64,000 bases of DNA from Flavicella sediminum (GCF_006381105.1 NZ_VDET01000013.1:32137-96136), one strand, 5' to 3'. Positions 25,765 to 34,093 are shown, numbered from the stretch's first letter. Translations and numbers: made by a program. Notes: generated from the letters alone by a model not told the origin.

Positions 25765-26802
25765 ATGGCTACAAATATTAACGAAACATCACATAGAAGG
25801 TATAATATTTTAACAGGAGAATGGATTTTAGTTTCTCCTCATAGAACGAAAAGACCTTGGCAAGGAAAGAAGGAAGACAAAGCGGTTATGAATACCACTG
25901 CGTATGATGAAAATTGTTACTTATGCCCTGGGAATGCAAGAGTAGGAGATGATGTAAATCCTAAATATACGGATACTTTTATTTTTCAAAATGATTTTGC
26001 GGCTATATTAAATGATGAGCCTACAAGTTTTGAAAATGGTTTGTTAAAATCGGAAGTAGAAACAGGAATTTGTAAAGTAGTTTGCTTTTCTCCAAATCAC
26101 TCATTGACAATTCCTTTAATGGAAGAAGAAAGTATTACAAAAGTGATCAAGCTTTGGAAAAGTGAATACGAAGAATTGGGTGCTAAAGAAGGAATTAATT
26201 ACGTTCAGATTTTTGAAAATAAAGGGTCTATTATGGGATGTAGCAATCCACATCCTCACGGACAAATTTGGTCTCAAAGATCTATTCCAGGAGAAATTGT
26301 AAAGAAATCGGAAAAACAAGGAGATTATTTTAAAGCAAATGGTAAAAGTTTGCTAGGAGATTATTTAAAGCAAGAGTTAGAGGGAGATAGAGAGCGTATT
26401 CTTGCAGAGAATGATGATTTCGTAGCCTTGATTGCTTATTGGGCAGTTTGGCCTTATGAAGCAATGATTGTTCCTAAAAAACATTATCAAAACATCAGTC
26501 AGTTGTCTGAAAGTGAAATGGCTTCTTATGCGGCAATTTTGAAAGAATTGACAATAATGTATGACAATTTGTTTGAAGTTTCTTTTCCATATTCAGCAGG
26601 AATACACCAAAGCCCAACCGATGGGGAAAATAACGAAGGATGGCATTTCCATATGTCTTTTTATCCACCATTATTAAGATCGGCAACGGTTAAGAAATTT
26701 ATGGTTGGTTATGAAATGTTTGCAAGTCCGCAAAGAGATATTACAGCAGAGCAGGCATCGGCAACATTAAAAGCCTTGCCAAAAACACATTATTCAAAAT
26801 AA
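25765..26802 (+). CDS. galT: Galactose-1-phosphate uridylyltransferase
   Basis: GalT transfers UMP between UDP-glucose and galactose 1-phosphate, giving UDP-galactose and glucose 1-phosphate. The 345-residue protein is the class I enzyme. The active-site HPH triad is in NPHPHGQIW (about residues 164-172), the N-terminal zinc site is suggested by CYLCPGN, and the second histidine motif is WHFHMSFYPP. It follows galK with one base between and is closed by a very strong hairpin. No epimerase, mutarotase or sugar transporter gene is adjacent. Confidence 0.97.
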   Translation: MATNINETSHRRYNILTGEWILVSPHRTKRPWQGKKEDKAVMNTTAYDENCYLCPGNARVGDDVNPKYTDTFIFQNDFAAILNDEPTSFENGLLKSEVETGICKVVCFSPNHSLTIPLMEEESITKVIKLWKSEYEELGAKEGINYVQIFENKGSIMGCSNPHPHGQIWSQRSIPGEIVKKSEKQGDYFKANGKSLLGDYLKQELEGDRERILAENDDFVALIAYWAVWPYEAMIVPKKHYQNISQLSESEMASYAAILKELTIMYDNLFEVSFPYSAGIHQSPTDGENNEGWHFHMSFYPPLLRSATVKKFMVGYEMFASPQRDITAEQASATLKALPKTHYSK

Positions 26803-26822
26803 TGTTTTAGAATAAAGTCACG

Positions 26823-26874
26823 AACAGCAAAAAGCCGAAGTATTTTACTTCGGCTTTTTGCTGTTGTTTTTTTT
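26823..26874. terminator. Very strong bidirectional terminator after galT
   Basis: A perfect 20-bp stem (26823-26842 with 26846-26865) closes a 3-base loop and runs into T-rich sequence. The core is AAAAAGCCGAAGTA. It separates galT from the convergent histidine-kinase gene. Confidence 0.92.
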
Positions 26875-26878
26875 AGAA

Positions 26879-28636
26879 TTAGGTTTTGTAAATAATAGGA
26901 ACTGTTATTTCAATTTTGGTTCCTTCGTTTACTTTTGAATCTAATAGAAACTCTCCTTGCATCATTTTAATTCTGGCTTCAATTTGGTTGATTCCTATAC
27001 CGTCAGATTTTTGTTTCTTTTTGGGGTTGAATCCAATACCATCATCTTTGATACTTATAAATAAAGATTTTTGAAATGCTAAAATAGAAACTGAAGCCTG
27101 ACTCGCCTTACTGTGTTTTAGTATGTTATTGATGAATTCTTCTATAATATTATTTATTTTTATTTCAAAATTTTGATCGTAACGTCCAATATTTTTAATG
27201 TTAGAAATAATTTCAATTTGCGAATTAGAGTATTTTTCACAGAAGTCTTGAATAGCAAAACTCAAACCAAATTTTAAGAGAACAGAAGAGATTAATTCAT
27301 GAGAAAGGTTTCTAATTTTGCTAGAAGCCTCGTCGATAATATCTTGAGTTTTATTGATTTCTATGGGTACTTCTCCTTTATACTGACTTTTACTGGCTTG
27401 TAAATGTAGGTTTGCAGCTGATAACAAAGCGCTAACACTGTCGTGTAGCGTTTCTGCTATTTGTTTTCTTTCCGACTCCTTACCATCTAAAGTAGCGTTT
27501 AATATTTTTATTTGTGTGTCGCTTTTTAGTTTTTCCAGTTCTTTTTCTTTTAATAATTTGGACTGGTTAAATTGTAATTGGATGTTTTCTTCATTCAATT
27601 TGGAGTTTTTTCTATAGATCCAAAAACTGATCGCTAAACCAAGGGTTCCTAAGATTAATAGTCCTCCCCAAAGTTGCATTTTTTCTCGAAATTGAACTTC
27701 TTTGATACGCCTTTTTTCAGAATTTTGTTTGATTATGTCTACGTTGTGTTTGGCTTCAACTTCAGAAATAATTCCGTCAAATTCCAAATCTCTTAGGCTA
27801 TCATTAATCGAATTTGCTTTGGCTAAGTAATCATAGGCCTTATAGTCTTTTAAGTTGTATTTGGTCCATGCCAAATTGGTGTAAAGCATTTGTTTGTGCT
27901 TCGTTTTTTTTGGATAGTCCTTTGCCTTACTTAACAATGTATAGGCTTGTTGGTAAAATTTATTGGCAGCAGCATAATTATTTTCACCGAGTTTATTCCC
28001 TGCTAGTGTGTTTAAAATGAGTATTTGTGCAATTGTATCTTTTCTGAGTTTTTCTATGTCTAAAGATTTTAATACATAGTTTTCTGACCGTGTTTTATTT
28101 CTATGATAATAGTGGTAAATAGAAAGACTGTGGTATAAGGAAGACTCAGCTTTTAAGTAAGGGTATTGTTTGATAAGGTATAGTCCTTTATGAGCATAAT
28201 AGGATAAGCTGTCAAGGTGTTTGGAAAATGAGATAGAGTCTTGGCTATAGATTTTAAAGTGGATTTTTGCAGCAACGATATAGTTGTCTATAATTTTCGT
28301 GGTATCTGCCGTTTTGGAAGCTATGTTTATTGTTTTGTCAGTGTACTCCAATGCTTTTTTTAAGCGTTTACTTTTTAATAAAATTTGACTGATATAATAA
28401 AAGCACTCCCCTTTTATTTCACTGTTTTCAGAGGTGTTTGATATTTTTAAAAAGCTTTCTAAAGCTTGTTCAAGTTTGTTTTGATTAAATAATAGTTTGG
28501 CATTTGCCAAATAATTTATATCGGGGTTTTGTACAAAATCAATAGCCATAGTAGAATTTACTATGGCTATTGATTTTTTATGTGCAGTACAAATACTAGT
28601 TAAAAACAGTAGTAGTATCGCTATTTTTTTGATCAT
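26879..28636 (-). CDS. TPR-containing sensor histidine kinase (NarX/DesK type)
   Basis: This 585-residue protein has a signal peptide (about 1-18), a periplasmic TPR-like region (about 38-300), one membrane helix (about 323-343), a coiled coil and a HisKA_3-type kinase core. The phosphorylated His lies in ERKQIAETLHDSVSALL (about residue 399). The ATP lid shows EEFINNILKHSKAS (N box) and DDGIGF with GIGINQIEARIKMMQG. It phosphorylates the NarL-type regulator encoded upstream (inferred from pairing). A perfect 19-bp inverted repeat (28535-28577) sits inside the coding sequence just after the signal peptide. It starts 15 bases after the lipoprotein gene, so the two are co-transcribed. Confidence 0.93.
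   Translation of the reverse strand: MIKKIAILLLFLTSICTAHKKSIAIVNSTMAIDFVQNPDINYLANAKLLFNQNKLEQALESFLKISNTSENSEIKGECFYYISQILLKSKRLKKALEYTDKTINIASKTADTTKIIDNYIVAAKIHFKIYSQDSISFSKHLDSLSYYAHKGLYLIKQYPYLKAESSLYHSLSIYHYYHRNKTRSENYVLKSLDIEKLRKDTIAQILILNTLAGNKLGENNYAAANKFYQQAYTLLSKAKDYPKKTKHKQMLYTNLAWTKYNLKDYKAYDYLAKANSINDSLRDLEFDGIISEVEAKHNVDIIKQNSEKRRIKEVQFREKMQLWGGLLILGTLGLAISFWIYRKNSKLNEENIQLQFNQSKLLKEKELEKLKSDTQIKILNATLDGKESERKQIAETLHDSVSALLSAANLHLQASKSQYKGEVPIEINKTQDIIDEASSKIRNLSHELISSVLLKFGLSFAIQDFCEKYSNSQIEIISNIKNIGRYDQNFEIKINNIIEEFINNILKHSKASQASVSILAFQKSLFISIKDDGIGFNPKKKQKSDGIGINQIEARIKMMQGEFLLDSKVNEGTKIEITVPIIYKT
28535..28577 (-). repeat. Perfect 19-bp inverted repeat inside the histidine-kinase gene
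   Basis: Arms 28535-28553 (AAAATCAATAGCCATAGTA) and 28559-28577 are exactly complementary, with a 5-base loop GAATT. On the transcribed strand the stem ends in four T, so it resembles an intrinsic terminator or attenuator. It encodes SIAIVNSTMAIDF, between the signal peptide and the TPR region. Confidence 0.9.
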
Positions 28637-28651
28637 TAATAACTTAATTTT

Positions 28652-29257
28652 TTAGTCAAAATCAAAGATTGGAGGTCCTACAACTTCTGAACCTTGATTG
28701 AATTTAGATAAGGTTGTTTCAGAAGATACATGTATAAAAACAATTCTTAATTTTTCTCCTTCAAACTTAAGATAATTTTCTGAATAGTTAACAATTCCAT
28801 TATTGTCTCCTTCAGTTAAACGAATTTCATATCTTCCATGTTCTTGGCTATAGCTAAATGTAGGTACGACAAAACTAGCTACCTCAAAATTTAAATCAAA
28901 AGATCCATTTTCCAATTGAGTTATTGCATATGATTTTAAATCTGTTTTTGTTTTATTGCTAACTCCTTTTTTGGTAGTAACAGGTTCATCAAAAATAGAC
29001 AAGCTAGGTATTTTAACAGAAGATTCTGTTTCGAAATCTACTTTTACTTCATTGTTAACTAAAGGAACGATACTAGTCGTCACTTCTCCGTTAGCTAAAG
29101 TTTGTTCAAGAGAATAGGTTCCGTCTTCAGCTCTGCTTAAGGTATATGATTTTAAAGGAGTCTCATTCAGAGCCTCTTCGTTTATTGTTTCGTTGCTGCA
29201 TGCTGCAAAGTTAATAGCTAATGCTACTATTGCTAAAGATTTGATAAATTGTTTCAT
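28652..29257 (-). CDS. Hypothetical lipoprotein of a two-component operon
   Basis: This 201-residue protein has a lipoprotein signal with lipobox NFAAC (Cys20), followed by SNETINEE. The mature part seems to contain two copies of a short motif, LKSYTLSRAEDGTYSLEQ (about 35-52) and LKSYAITQLENGSFDLNF (about 107-124), so it may be an internally duplicated beta domain. I know no family name for it. It lies between the response regulator and the kinase gene, 15 bases before the latter. A role in sensing, or as a target of the system, is therefore plausible but unproven. Confidence 0.75.
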   Translation of the reverse strand: MKQFIKSLAIVALAINFAACSNETINEEALNETPLKSYTLSRAEDGTYSLEQTLANGEVTTSIVPLVNNEVKVDFETESSVKIPSLSIFDEPVTTKKGVSNKTKTDLKSYAITQLENGSFDLNFEVASFVVPTFSYSQEHGRYEIRLTEGDNNGIVNYSENYLKFEGEKLRIVFIHVSSETTLSKFNQGSEVVGPPIFDFD

Positions 29258-29290
29258 TTTGTTAGGGTTTAGTGTTGGATAATTTGTTTA

Positions 29291-29328
29291 AAAAAAGCGT
29301 TTTAGTTTTTTGAAAAACTAAAACGCTT
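29291..29328 (-). terminator. Terminator after the response-regulator gene
   Basis: A 16-bp stem (AAGCGTTTTAGTTTTT, 29295-29310, with 29313-29328) is followed on the minus strand by a T run. It lies between the regulator and lipoprotein genes, so transcription of the lipoprotein-kinase pair needs read-through or its own promoter. I could not find a good -7 element for the pair. Confidence 0.85.
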
Positions 29329-29350
29329 GAAAATCTATAGGGGTAGGATT

Positions 29351-30016
29351 TTATAATATATTATTTCTTACGGCGTACATGGCTAGTCCGACCGCATTTT
29401 TCACGTTTAATTTACTGAGTAAGCTTTTTCTATAGGTGTCTACTGTACTTGTACTAATATGTAGTTTTTCGCCTATTTCTCTGGAACTCATTTCGTAACT
29501 AATAAGTTTCAGTACTTCTAATTCTCTATCTGTCAATGAGCTAATGAATACACCATCTTGGTTCGATTTTTTAACTTCTTTCCTTCCTGAAAGAGAAGAG
29601 AAAATATCTTTTTGTACTCCTTTACTAAAATATTGATCTCCTTGCGAGACACTTTTTATTGCTTCTGCTATATGTTCACCTGCACATTTTTTTGCAAGAA
29701 ATCCGTTAGCTCCTAATTTTAGAACTTCTTTGACTAGTTTGACATCGTCATAGCTAGATAGAATAACTACATTTATTTCTCTACCTTGTTCTTGAAACTT
29801 TTTTAGAACTTCTATACCATCTAAAACAGGCATATTAATATCTAAAACCAGCACATCTGCTTCATTTTTTTCAAACCAATCTAACACCAGTTTTCCGTTT
29901 ACAGAATGTCCTACGACTTCTATTTCTTCTTCATTATTTAGTACAGCTATGATTCCATCTATTAATATTTGGTGATCGTCAGCTATGTGAACTCTAATCT
30001 TATTTTCAACTTTCAT
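29351..30016 (-). CDS. NarL/LuxR-type response regulator
   Basis: This 221-residue protein has an N-terminal receiver domain (about 8-130). Its acidic pair is in HIADDHQ, the phosphorylated Asp is in VLVLDINMPVLDG (about residue 58), and the conserved Lys is in FLAKKCAGE. A C-terminal LuxR-type helix-turn-helix follows (about 150-215: LTDRELEVLKLISYEMSSREIG and STVDTYRKSLLSKLNVKN). It is the partner of the histidine kinase downstream. The promoter has both -33 and -7 elements, and two palindromes lie upstream of it, suggesting autoregulation. The ATG is only 9 bases from the end of the -7 element, so the mRNA may be nearly leaderless. Confidence 0.95.
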   Translation of the reverse strand: MKVENKIRVHIADDHQILIDGIIAVLNNEEEIEVVGHSVNGKLVLDWFEKNEADVLVLDINMPVLDGIEVLKKFQEQGREINVVILSSYDDVKLVKEVLKLGANGFLAKKCAGEHIAEAIKSVSQGDQYFSKGVQKDIFSSLSGRKEVKKSNQDGVFISSLTDRELEVLKLISYEMSSREIGEKLHISTSTVDTYRKSLLSKLNVKNAVGLAMYAVRNNIL

Positions 30017-30025
30017 TTTACTCTA

Positions 30026-30056
30026 CAAATATATAGTTAACTCATTATGCGCACAA
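30026..30056 (-). promoter_or_regulatory. Promoter of the response-regulator gene
   Basis: On the minus strand the -33 TTG (30054-30056), a 20-base spacer and the -7 TATATTTG (30026-30033) match the Bacteroidota consensus in both sequence and spacing. Confidence 0.75.
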
Positions 30057-30081
30057 TACCCATAAAACAGGAAAGTTTAGA

Positions 30082-30099
30082 CTCCCTATTTATAGGGAG
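30082..30099. promoter_or_regulatory. Palindrome upstream of the response-regulator promoter
   Basis: CTCCCTAT, two T, ATAGGGAG: a perfect 8-bp inverted repeat. It lies about 25 bases upstream of the -33 element, the usual place for an activator site. A second repeat GGATA-N6-TATCC follows at 30099-30114. Either could bind the NarL-type regulator; there is no T run to suggest a terminator. Confidence 0.5.
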
Positions 30100-30130
30100 G
30101 ATACAGCGCTATCCGCTAAAATTACAAAAT

Positions 30131-30162
30131 AAAAAAATCCGAAAGAGTTAACTTTCGGATTT
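30131..30162 (-). terminator. Terminator of the DUF4293 gene
   Basis: An 11-bp stem AAATCCGAAAG (30135-30145) pairs with 30152-30162 around a 6-base loop. On the minus strand it is followed by a run of T. Confidence 0.88.
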
Positions 30163-30192
30163 AATTCGCATAAATAAACTAAGATGTTAGAT

Positions 30193-30627
30193 TTATCGCA
30201 ATCGGTCAACAGATTTTACAAGATCTTCGTCCTTTTTAATTGCTTTGTTTGCCATGACGAGCAAAATAATAACAATAATAGGTAAGTAAATCCCAATACC
30301 TTTCTCTGAGATGTTCATCTCTCCAGATAAATTTAGAGACTGTGATAGCAATACGCCTAATAAATAGAAGTTGATAAGAATATTTATTCTTCCAAAGACA
30401 AATTGTTTTTTACGATCTTTAAAATTAAAGATGGTGTATAAAGACAATAAGGCAGAAACAATAAAAGAGATTCCTATAGATTTTATTAAGATACGTTCAC
30501 TAGCTAGGCTTTCTAATAATCCCATGACATTGGTCTCTTCAAGAGTCCAGAAGTTCACAAGAAAAACTAGGCCTCCTGAAATTAAGGAAGCTAAAATTAG
30601 ATAGATAGTTTGAACGCGTTGTATCAT
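30193..30627 (-). CDS. DUF4293 membrane protein
   Basis: This 144-residue protein has four hydrophobic segments (about 7-25, 46-66, 76-96 and 108-128) and the DUF4293 start MIQRVQTIYLILASLISGG. The family is Bacteroidota-specific and of unknown function. It is divergent from rho, an arrangement I recall as common in this group. Its own -7 element is at 30659-30666 and its terminator at 30131-30162, so it is monocistronic. Confidence 0.9.
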   Translation of the reverse strand: MIQRVQTIYLILASLISGGLVFLVNFWTLEETNVMGLLESLASERILIKSIGISFIVSALLSLYTIFNFKDRKKQFVFGRINILINFYLLGVLLSQSLNLSGEMNISEKGIGIYLPIIVIILLVMANKAIKKDEDLVKSVDRLR

Positions 30628-30658
30628 TTTTTTAGAGGCTCATATATTTCGAGCATGG

Positions 30659-30666
30659 CAAAAGTA
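30659..30666 (-). promoter_or_regulatory. -7 promoter element of the DUF4293 gene
   Basis: On the minus strand this reads TACTTTTG, matching TAnnTTTG, 31 bases before the ATG at 30627. Confidence 0.55.
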
Positions 30667-30712
30667 TGTTTTTATTTTTAAAAAATAAATGATTACTTTA
30701 AAAAATAAAGTA

Positions 30713-30720
30713 TATATTTG
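30713..30720 (+). promoter_or_regulatory. -7 promoter element of rho
   Basis: TATATTTG matches TAnnTTTG. The ATG of rho lies 125 bases further on, giving an unusually long leader. Confidence 0.6.
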
Positions 30721-30747
30721 TTACATAATCACCTACACGATTACATT

Positions 30748-30817
30748 GATTTCTGTTCGGAAATCGGTTCAAAAGCAATTCAAAAAAACATTCTTCAAAT
30801 TCTTTTATTTAAAGAAT
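30748..30817 (+). promoter_or_regulatory. Structured leader of rho
   Basis: The long untranslated leader holds two hairpins: GATTTC/GAAATC (30748-30765, 6-base loop) and ATTCTTT/AAAGAAT (30799-30817, 5-base loop). Rho is autoregulated through its leader in enteric bacteria. A similar role here is possible, though the sequence shows no conserved element I recognise. Confidence 0.4.
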
Positions 30818-30845
30818 CAGTTACAATTTAATTATACACACACTA

Positions 30846-32606
30846 ATGTTTGAAATATCACAACTCAAAGAAAAGACACTTGTTGAGTTACAGGCTATTG
30901 CAAAAGAAAATGGCTTAAAAAAAACAAGCCAATTAAAAAAACTAGATTTAATTTACCAAATTTTAGATGCACAAGCGGCATCGTTTTCTGCTCAAGAAGT
31001 AAAAAAGGTAGAATCTGAAGCTAAACCAGCGAGACCTAAAGCAAAACCTGTCAGAAAAAAAACAGCTGCAAAAGTTGCCCCTAAAGAAAAAATAGAGAAG
31101 GTAGAATCGAATGCTGTACAAGAAAATAAATCTGAAACAACAGTAGTAGCTTCTCCAGAAACAATACAAAGCGAAACGCCATCTAAAGAAACGGTAATTA
31201 AAGAGCGTGTTGCTCCGAGAGCAAAAGCACCAAGGCCTAGACAACGTGTGCCGAAGGCTAAAGAATCTGTTACAGAAGCAACTTCTGAGAAAACAGTATC
31301 TGAGACTCCTGTAAAAAGACATGAGCCAAAACAAAACGAGCCAAAACAAAATCCTAATCAGGTGCCAAACAATCAGCATCAGAAGGAAAATAAGCCACGA
31401 CCAAATAAAACACCACAACACAAGAATCAACAAAATAAAGAAAAGAATCACAACCGTAGCAATACAAAATACCGTGATCCTGATTATGAGTTTGATGGGA
31501 TCATAGAGAGTGAGGGGGTTTTAGAAATGATGCCAGATGGTTATGGTTTTTTAAGATCATCAGACTACAATTATTTGTCATCACCTGATGATATATATGT
31601 ATCTCAATCTCAAATTAAATTATTTGGTTTAAAAACGGGAGACACGGTTTTAGGAAATGTTCGTCCACCAAAAGAAGGAGAAAAATATTTTCCATTAATT
31701 AGAGTTTCTAGAATCAATGGATTAAAGCCTAATGTTGTGCGTGACCGTGTGTCATTTGAACATTTAACACCTTTGTTTCCTGAAGAAAAATTCAATTTAG
31801 TTGATAGAAAAAATACCTTGTCTACAAGAATAATGGATTTGTTTGCGCCAATTGGTAAAGGACAAAGAGGTATGATTGTGGCGCAGCCTAAGACGGGTAA
31901 AACCATGTTGCTAAAGGATATTGCAAATTCAATTGCTGAAAACCATCCAGAGGTATATCAAATTGTTTTGTTAATTGACGAAAGACCGGAAGAGGTTACG
32001 GATATGCAACGTAGCGTAAAAGGAGAAGTGGTTGCTTCTACTTTTGATGAGCCGGCAGACAAACATGTTCGTGTAGCAAATATTGTTTTGGAAAAAGCAA
32101 AGCGTTTGGTTGAATGTGGACATGATGTGGTCATTCTTTTGGATTCGATTACACGTTTGGCAAGAGCTTACAATACTGTTGCTCCAGCTTCTGGGAAAAT
32201 TTTATCAGGGGGTATTGATGCAAATGCATTGCACAAACCTAAACGTTTTTTTGGTGCTGCCCGTAATATTGAAAACGGTGGTTCATTAACTATTATTGCT
32301 ACGGCATTAACAGAAACTGGATCTAAGATGGATGAGGTGATCTTTGAAGAATTCAAGGGTACAGGTAATATGGAGTTACAGTTGGATAGAAATATCTCTA
32401 ACCGTAGAATTTATCCTGCTATTGATTTGATCAAATCAAGTACACGTAGAGATGATTTATTATTTGATGCTAAATCTGTACAGCGTATGTGGGTACTAAG
32501 GAAATATTTAGCCGATATGAACCCTATTGAAGCCATGGAATTCATCAATGATAAAGTGAAATATTCAAGAAATAATCAAGAGTTTTTAATCTCAATGAAT
32601 GGTTAA
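30846..32606 (+). CDS. rho: Transcription termination factor Rho with long disordered insert
   Basis: Rho is the hexameric RNA-dependent ATPase that ends transcription. The 586-residue protein is about 165 residues longer than E. coli Rho. Residues 1-42 form the Rho-N domain. Residues about 45-213 are a low-complexity, probably disordered region, first Lys/Ala/Pro/Glu-rich, then Asn/Gln/Lys-rich ([16 protein letters not shown]). The RNA-binding cold-shock-like domain follows ([16 protein letters not shown], about 222-237), then the ATPase core with Walker A AQPKTGKT (about residue 350) and the Q/R-loop regions. In Bacteroides thetaiotaomicron a comparable Rho insert drives phase separation. 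It is transcribed from its own promoter with a long leader. Confidence 0.97.
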   Translation: MFEISQLKEKTLVELQAIAKENGLKKTSQLKKLDLIYQILDAQAASFSAQEVKKVESEAKPARPKAKPVRKKTAAKVAPKEKIEKVESNAVQENKSETTVVASPETIQSETPSKETVIKERVAPRAKAPRPRQRVPKAKESVTEATSEKTVSETPVKRHEPKQNEPKQNPNQVPNNQHQKENKPRPNKTPQHKNQQNKEKNHNRSNTKYRDPDYEFDGIIESEGVLEMMPDGYGFLRSSDYNYLSSPDDIYVSQSQIKLFGLKTGDTVLGNVRPPKEGEKYFPLIRVSRINGLKPNVVRDRVSFEHLTPLFPEEKFNLVDRKNTLSTRIMDLFAPIGKGQRGMIVAQPKTGKTMLLKDIANSIAENHPEVYQIVLLIDERPEEVTDMQRSVKGEVVASTFDEPADKHVRVANIVLEKAKRLVECGHDVVILLDSITRLARAYNTVAPASGKILSGGIDANALHKPKRFFGAARNIENGGSLTIIATALTETGSKMDEVIFEEFKGTGNMELQLDRNISNRRIYPAIDLIKSSTRRDDLLFDAKSVQRMWVLRKYLADMNPIEAMEFINDKVKYSRNNQEFLISMNG

Positions 32607-32623
32607 GAATTATTGAATTTATA

Positions 32624-32665
32624 AAAAAAAACGGAATTACATTTTTTGTAAATCCGTTTTTTTTT
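32624..32665. terminator. Bidirectional terminator between rho and murI
   Basis: AAAACGGAATTAC (ending 32640) pairs, with one mismatch, with GTAAATCCGTTTT (32648-32660). A runs on the left and T runs on the right serve both strands. Confidence 0.88.
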
Positions 32666-32667
32666 GT

Positions 32668-33450
32668 TTAAAATTCTTTGTATGCTAAATGAACGTTTTC
32701 TATTTCTTTAAGAAAAGTTTGTAAGGTGTCTGTTTTAGAATTGATATAGACTTCATGCTTGCCAATTTGTTGCGGTGCTAAAGATGCTATTCGTTCTAAT
32801 ACAGCTTTTGTTTGTTTAGCAACAGCTAACCCTGAATCGATTATTTGTATTGAATTGCCAATTATTTTTTTGATCTGAGGGATCAGAAAAGGGTAGTGGG
32901 TACACCCTAATACCAAACAATCTATGTTATTTTGAAGCATAGGTGCAAGGTGTTTTTTTAACAGCTGCTCCATTTCCTCACTTTCAATTAGTCCATTTTC
33001 AATAAGGGGAACTAAACCTTCACCTATTTGTTCTACGACTTTGATATCAGAAATATATTTTTTTGAAGTTTCAGCAAATAAAGAGCTATTTAAGGTTCCT
33101 TTGGTAGCCAATATGCCAATTGTATGGGTAAGGGTTTTAAGTGCGGCAGGTTTGATAGCTGGTTCAATTCCGATAAATGGAATGTCATATCGAGCTCTTA
33201 ATATTTCAATAGCATTGGTTGTTGCGGTATTGCAGGCAACCACAATAATTTTACAACCTCTTGCTATAAGATAATCGGTGTTTTTGATGCATAAAGCAAT
33301 AATTTCTTCTTTTGACTTTTGACCATAAGGTGCATTTTTACTATCCGCTAGGTAAATACTATTTTCATACGGAAGTACGTTTAGTATTTCTTTCCAAATA
33401 GAGATTCCTCCAATACCAGAATCAAATAAACCTATGGGCTGTGTATTCAT
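32668..33450 (-). CDS. murI: Glutamate racemase
   Basis: MurI interconverts L- and D-glutamate, supplying D-Glu for peptidoglycan. The 260-residue protein has the usual length. Both catalytic cysteines are present, in VVACNTATTNA (about residue 72) and VLGCTHYPFL (about 183), and the N-terminal FDSGIGGIS is intact. It lies downstream of the ompH genes, but a strong terminator (33467-33498) separates them. I see no good promoter in the 16 bases between that terminator and the ATG, so expression may rely on partial read-through. Confidence 0.97.
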   Translation of the reverse strand: MNTQPIGLFDSGIGGISIWKEILNVLPYENSIYLADSKNAPYGQKSKEEIIALCIKNTDYLIARGCKIIVVACNTATTNAIEILRARYDIPFIGIEPAIKPAALKTLTHTIGILATKGTLNSSLFAETSKKYISDIKVVEQIGEGLVPLIENGLIESEEMEQLLKKHLAPMLQNNIDCLVLGCTHYPFLIPQIKKIIGNSIQIIDSGLAVAKQTKAVLERIASLAPQQIGKHEVYINSKTDTLQTFLKEIENVHLAYKEF

Positions 33451-33462
33451 ATTTGTAAAAAT

Positions 33463-33498
33463 AAAAAACTCGTTATTCTAATAAAAGAATAACGAGTT
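33463..33498 (-). terminator. Terminator of the bamA-ompH operon
   Basis: A perfect 13-bp stem (AACTCGTTATTCT, 33467-33479, with 33486-33498) with a 6-base loop is followed on the minus strand by T6. It ends the operon before murI. Confidence 0.9.
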
Positions 33499-33520
33499 TA
33501 AGTTGGTATACTTTTAAAAA

Positions 33521-34027
33521 TTACTTTGTTGCTGTAATTCCTAATTTTGTTTGAACAGCTTTTAATAAGTCATCACCTTCTTTTACGATCAATGCTTTAG
33601 AGTCTAAAACATAAGCAATTCCTTTTGATTTTGCTACTGCGTTAATAGCTTCTTGGGCTTTTTTAACGATAGGATCTAGGATTGCATTTCTTTTTTCAGC
33701 AATTTCTTGTTGGGCTGCTTGTTGCAATTGTTGCAATTTAGCTTGATCTGTTTGAACTTCTTTAATTCTAGCTTCGTTTTGAGCTTGAGTTTGAGAAACT
33801 TCCTCAGCAGTATACTTGTCTACTTTTGCTTTCAAGGCTTTTTGAGCAGATTGAATTTCTTCTCCGTACGTTTTTCCCAATTTTTCTAAATCAGCTTGCA
33901 TTTTTACCGTTTCTGGCATACTTGCTACTAATGATTCAAAGTCTATATGGGCTACTTTTTGTGCATTTGTTGCTGATACTCCTAAAGTTAATAATGCAGC
34001 TACTAGTAAAGATTTTAAATGTTTCAT
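33521..34027 (-). CDS. OmpH/Skp family periplasmic chaperone
   Basis: This 168-residue protein has a signal peptide ending at TNAQ (about residue 23) and a Skp-like body. A short beta start (KVAHIDFESLVASMPE) leads into a long coiled-coil hairpin (about 45-125, rich in Gln, Ala, Lys and Glu) and a closing strand (GIAYVLDSKALIVKEG). Skp proteins are trimeric holdases that carry unfolded outer-membrane proteins to BamA, whose gene lies just upstream. It is the second of two OmpH-like genes and the last gene before the terminator. Confidence 0.93.
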   Translation of the reverse strand: MKHLKSLLVAALLTLGVSATNAQKVAHIDFESLVASMPETVKMQADLEKLGKTYGEEIQSAQKALKAKVDKYTAEEVSQTQAQNEARIKEVQTDQAKLQQLQQAAQQEIAEKRNAILDPIVKKAQEAINAVAKSKGIAYVLDSKALIVKEGDDLLKAVQTKLGITATK

Positions 34028-34093
34028 TTTTTGTTTTTTAAATTAATGTTTTGGTCTTTCTTCTTTCTTTTGTGGTTAATGTTAACCTCTTTC

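Noticed and set aside
30963-31451. A 162-codon open frame antisense to rho
   Set aside because: It is the shadow of the low-complexity Lys/Gln-rich insert of Rho; its product is a Cys/Arg/Phe-rich nonsense sequence with no start context.
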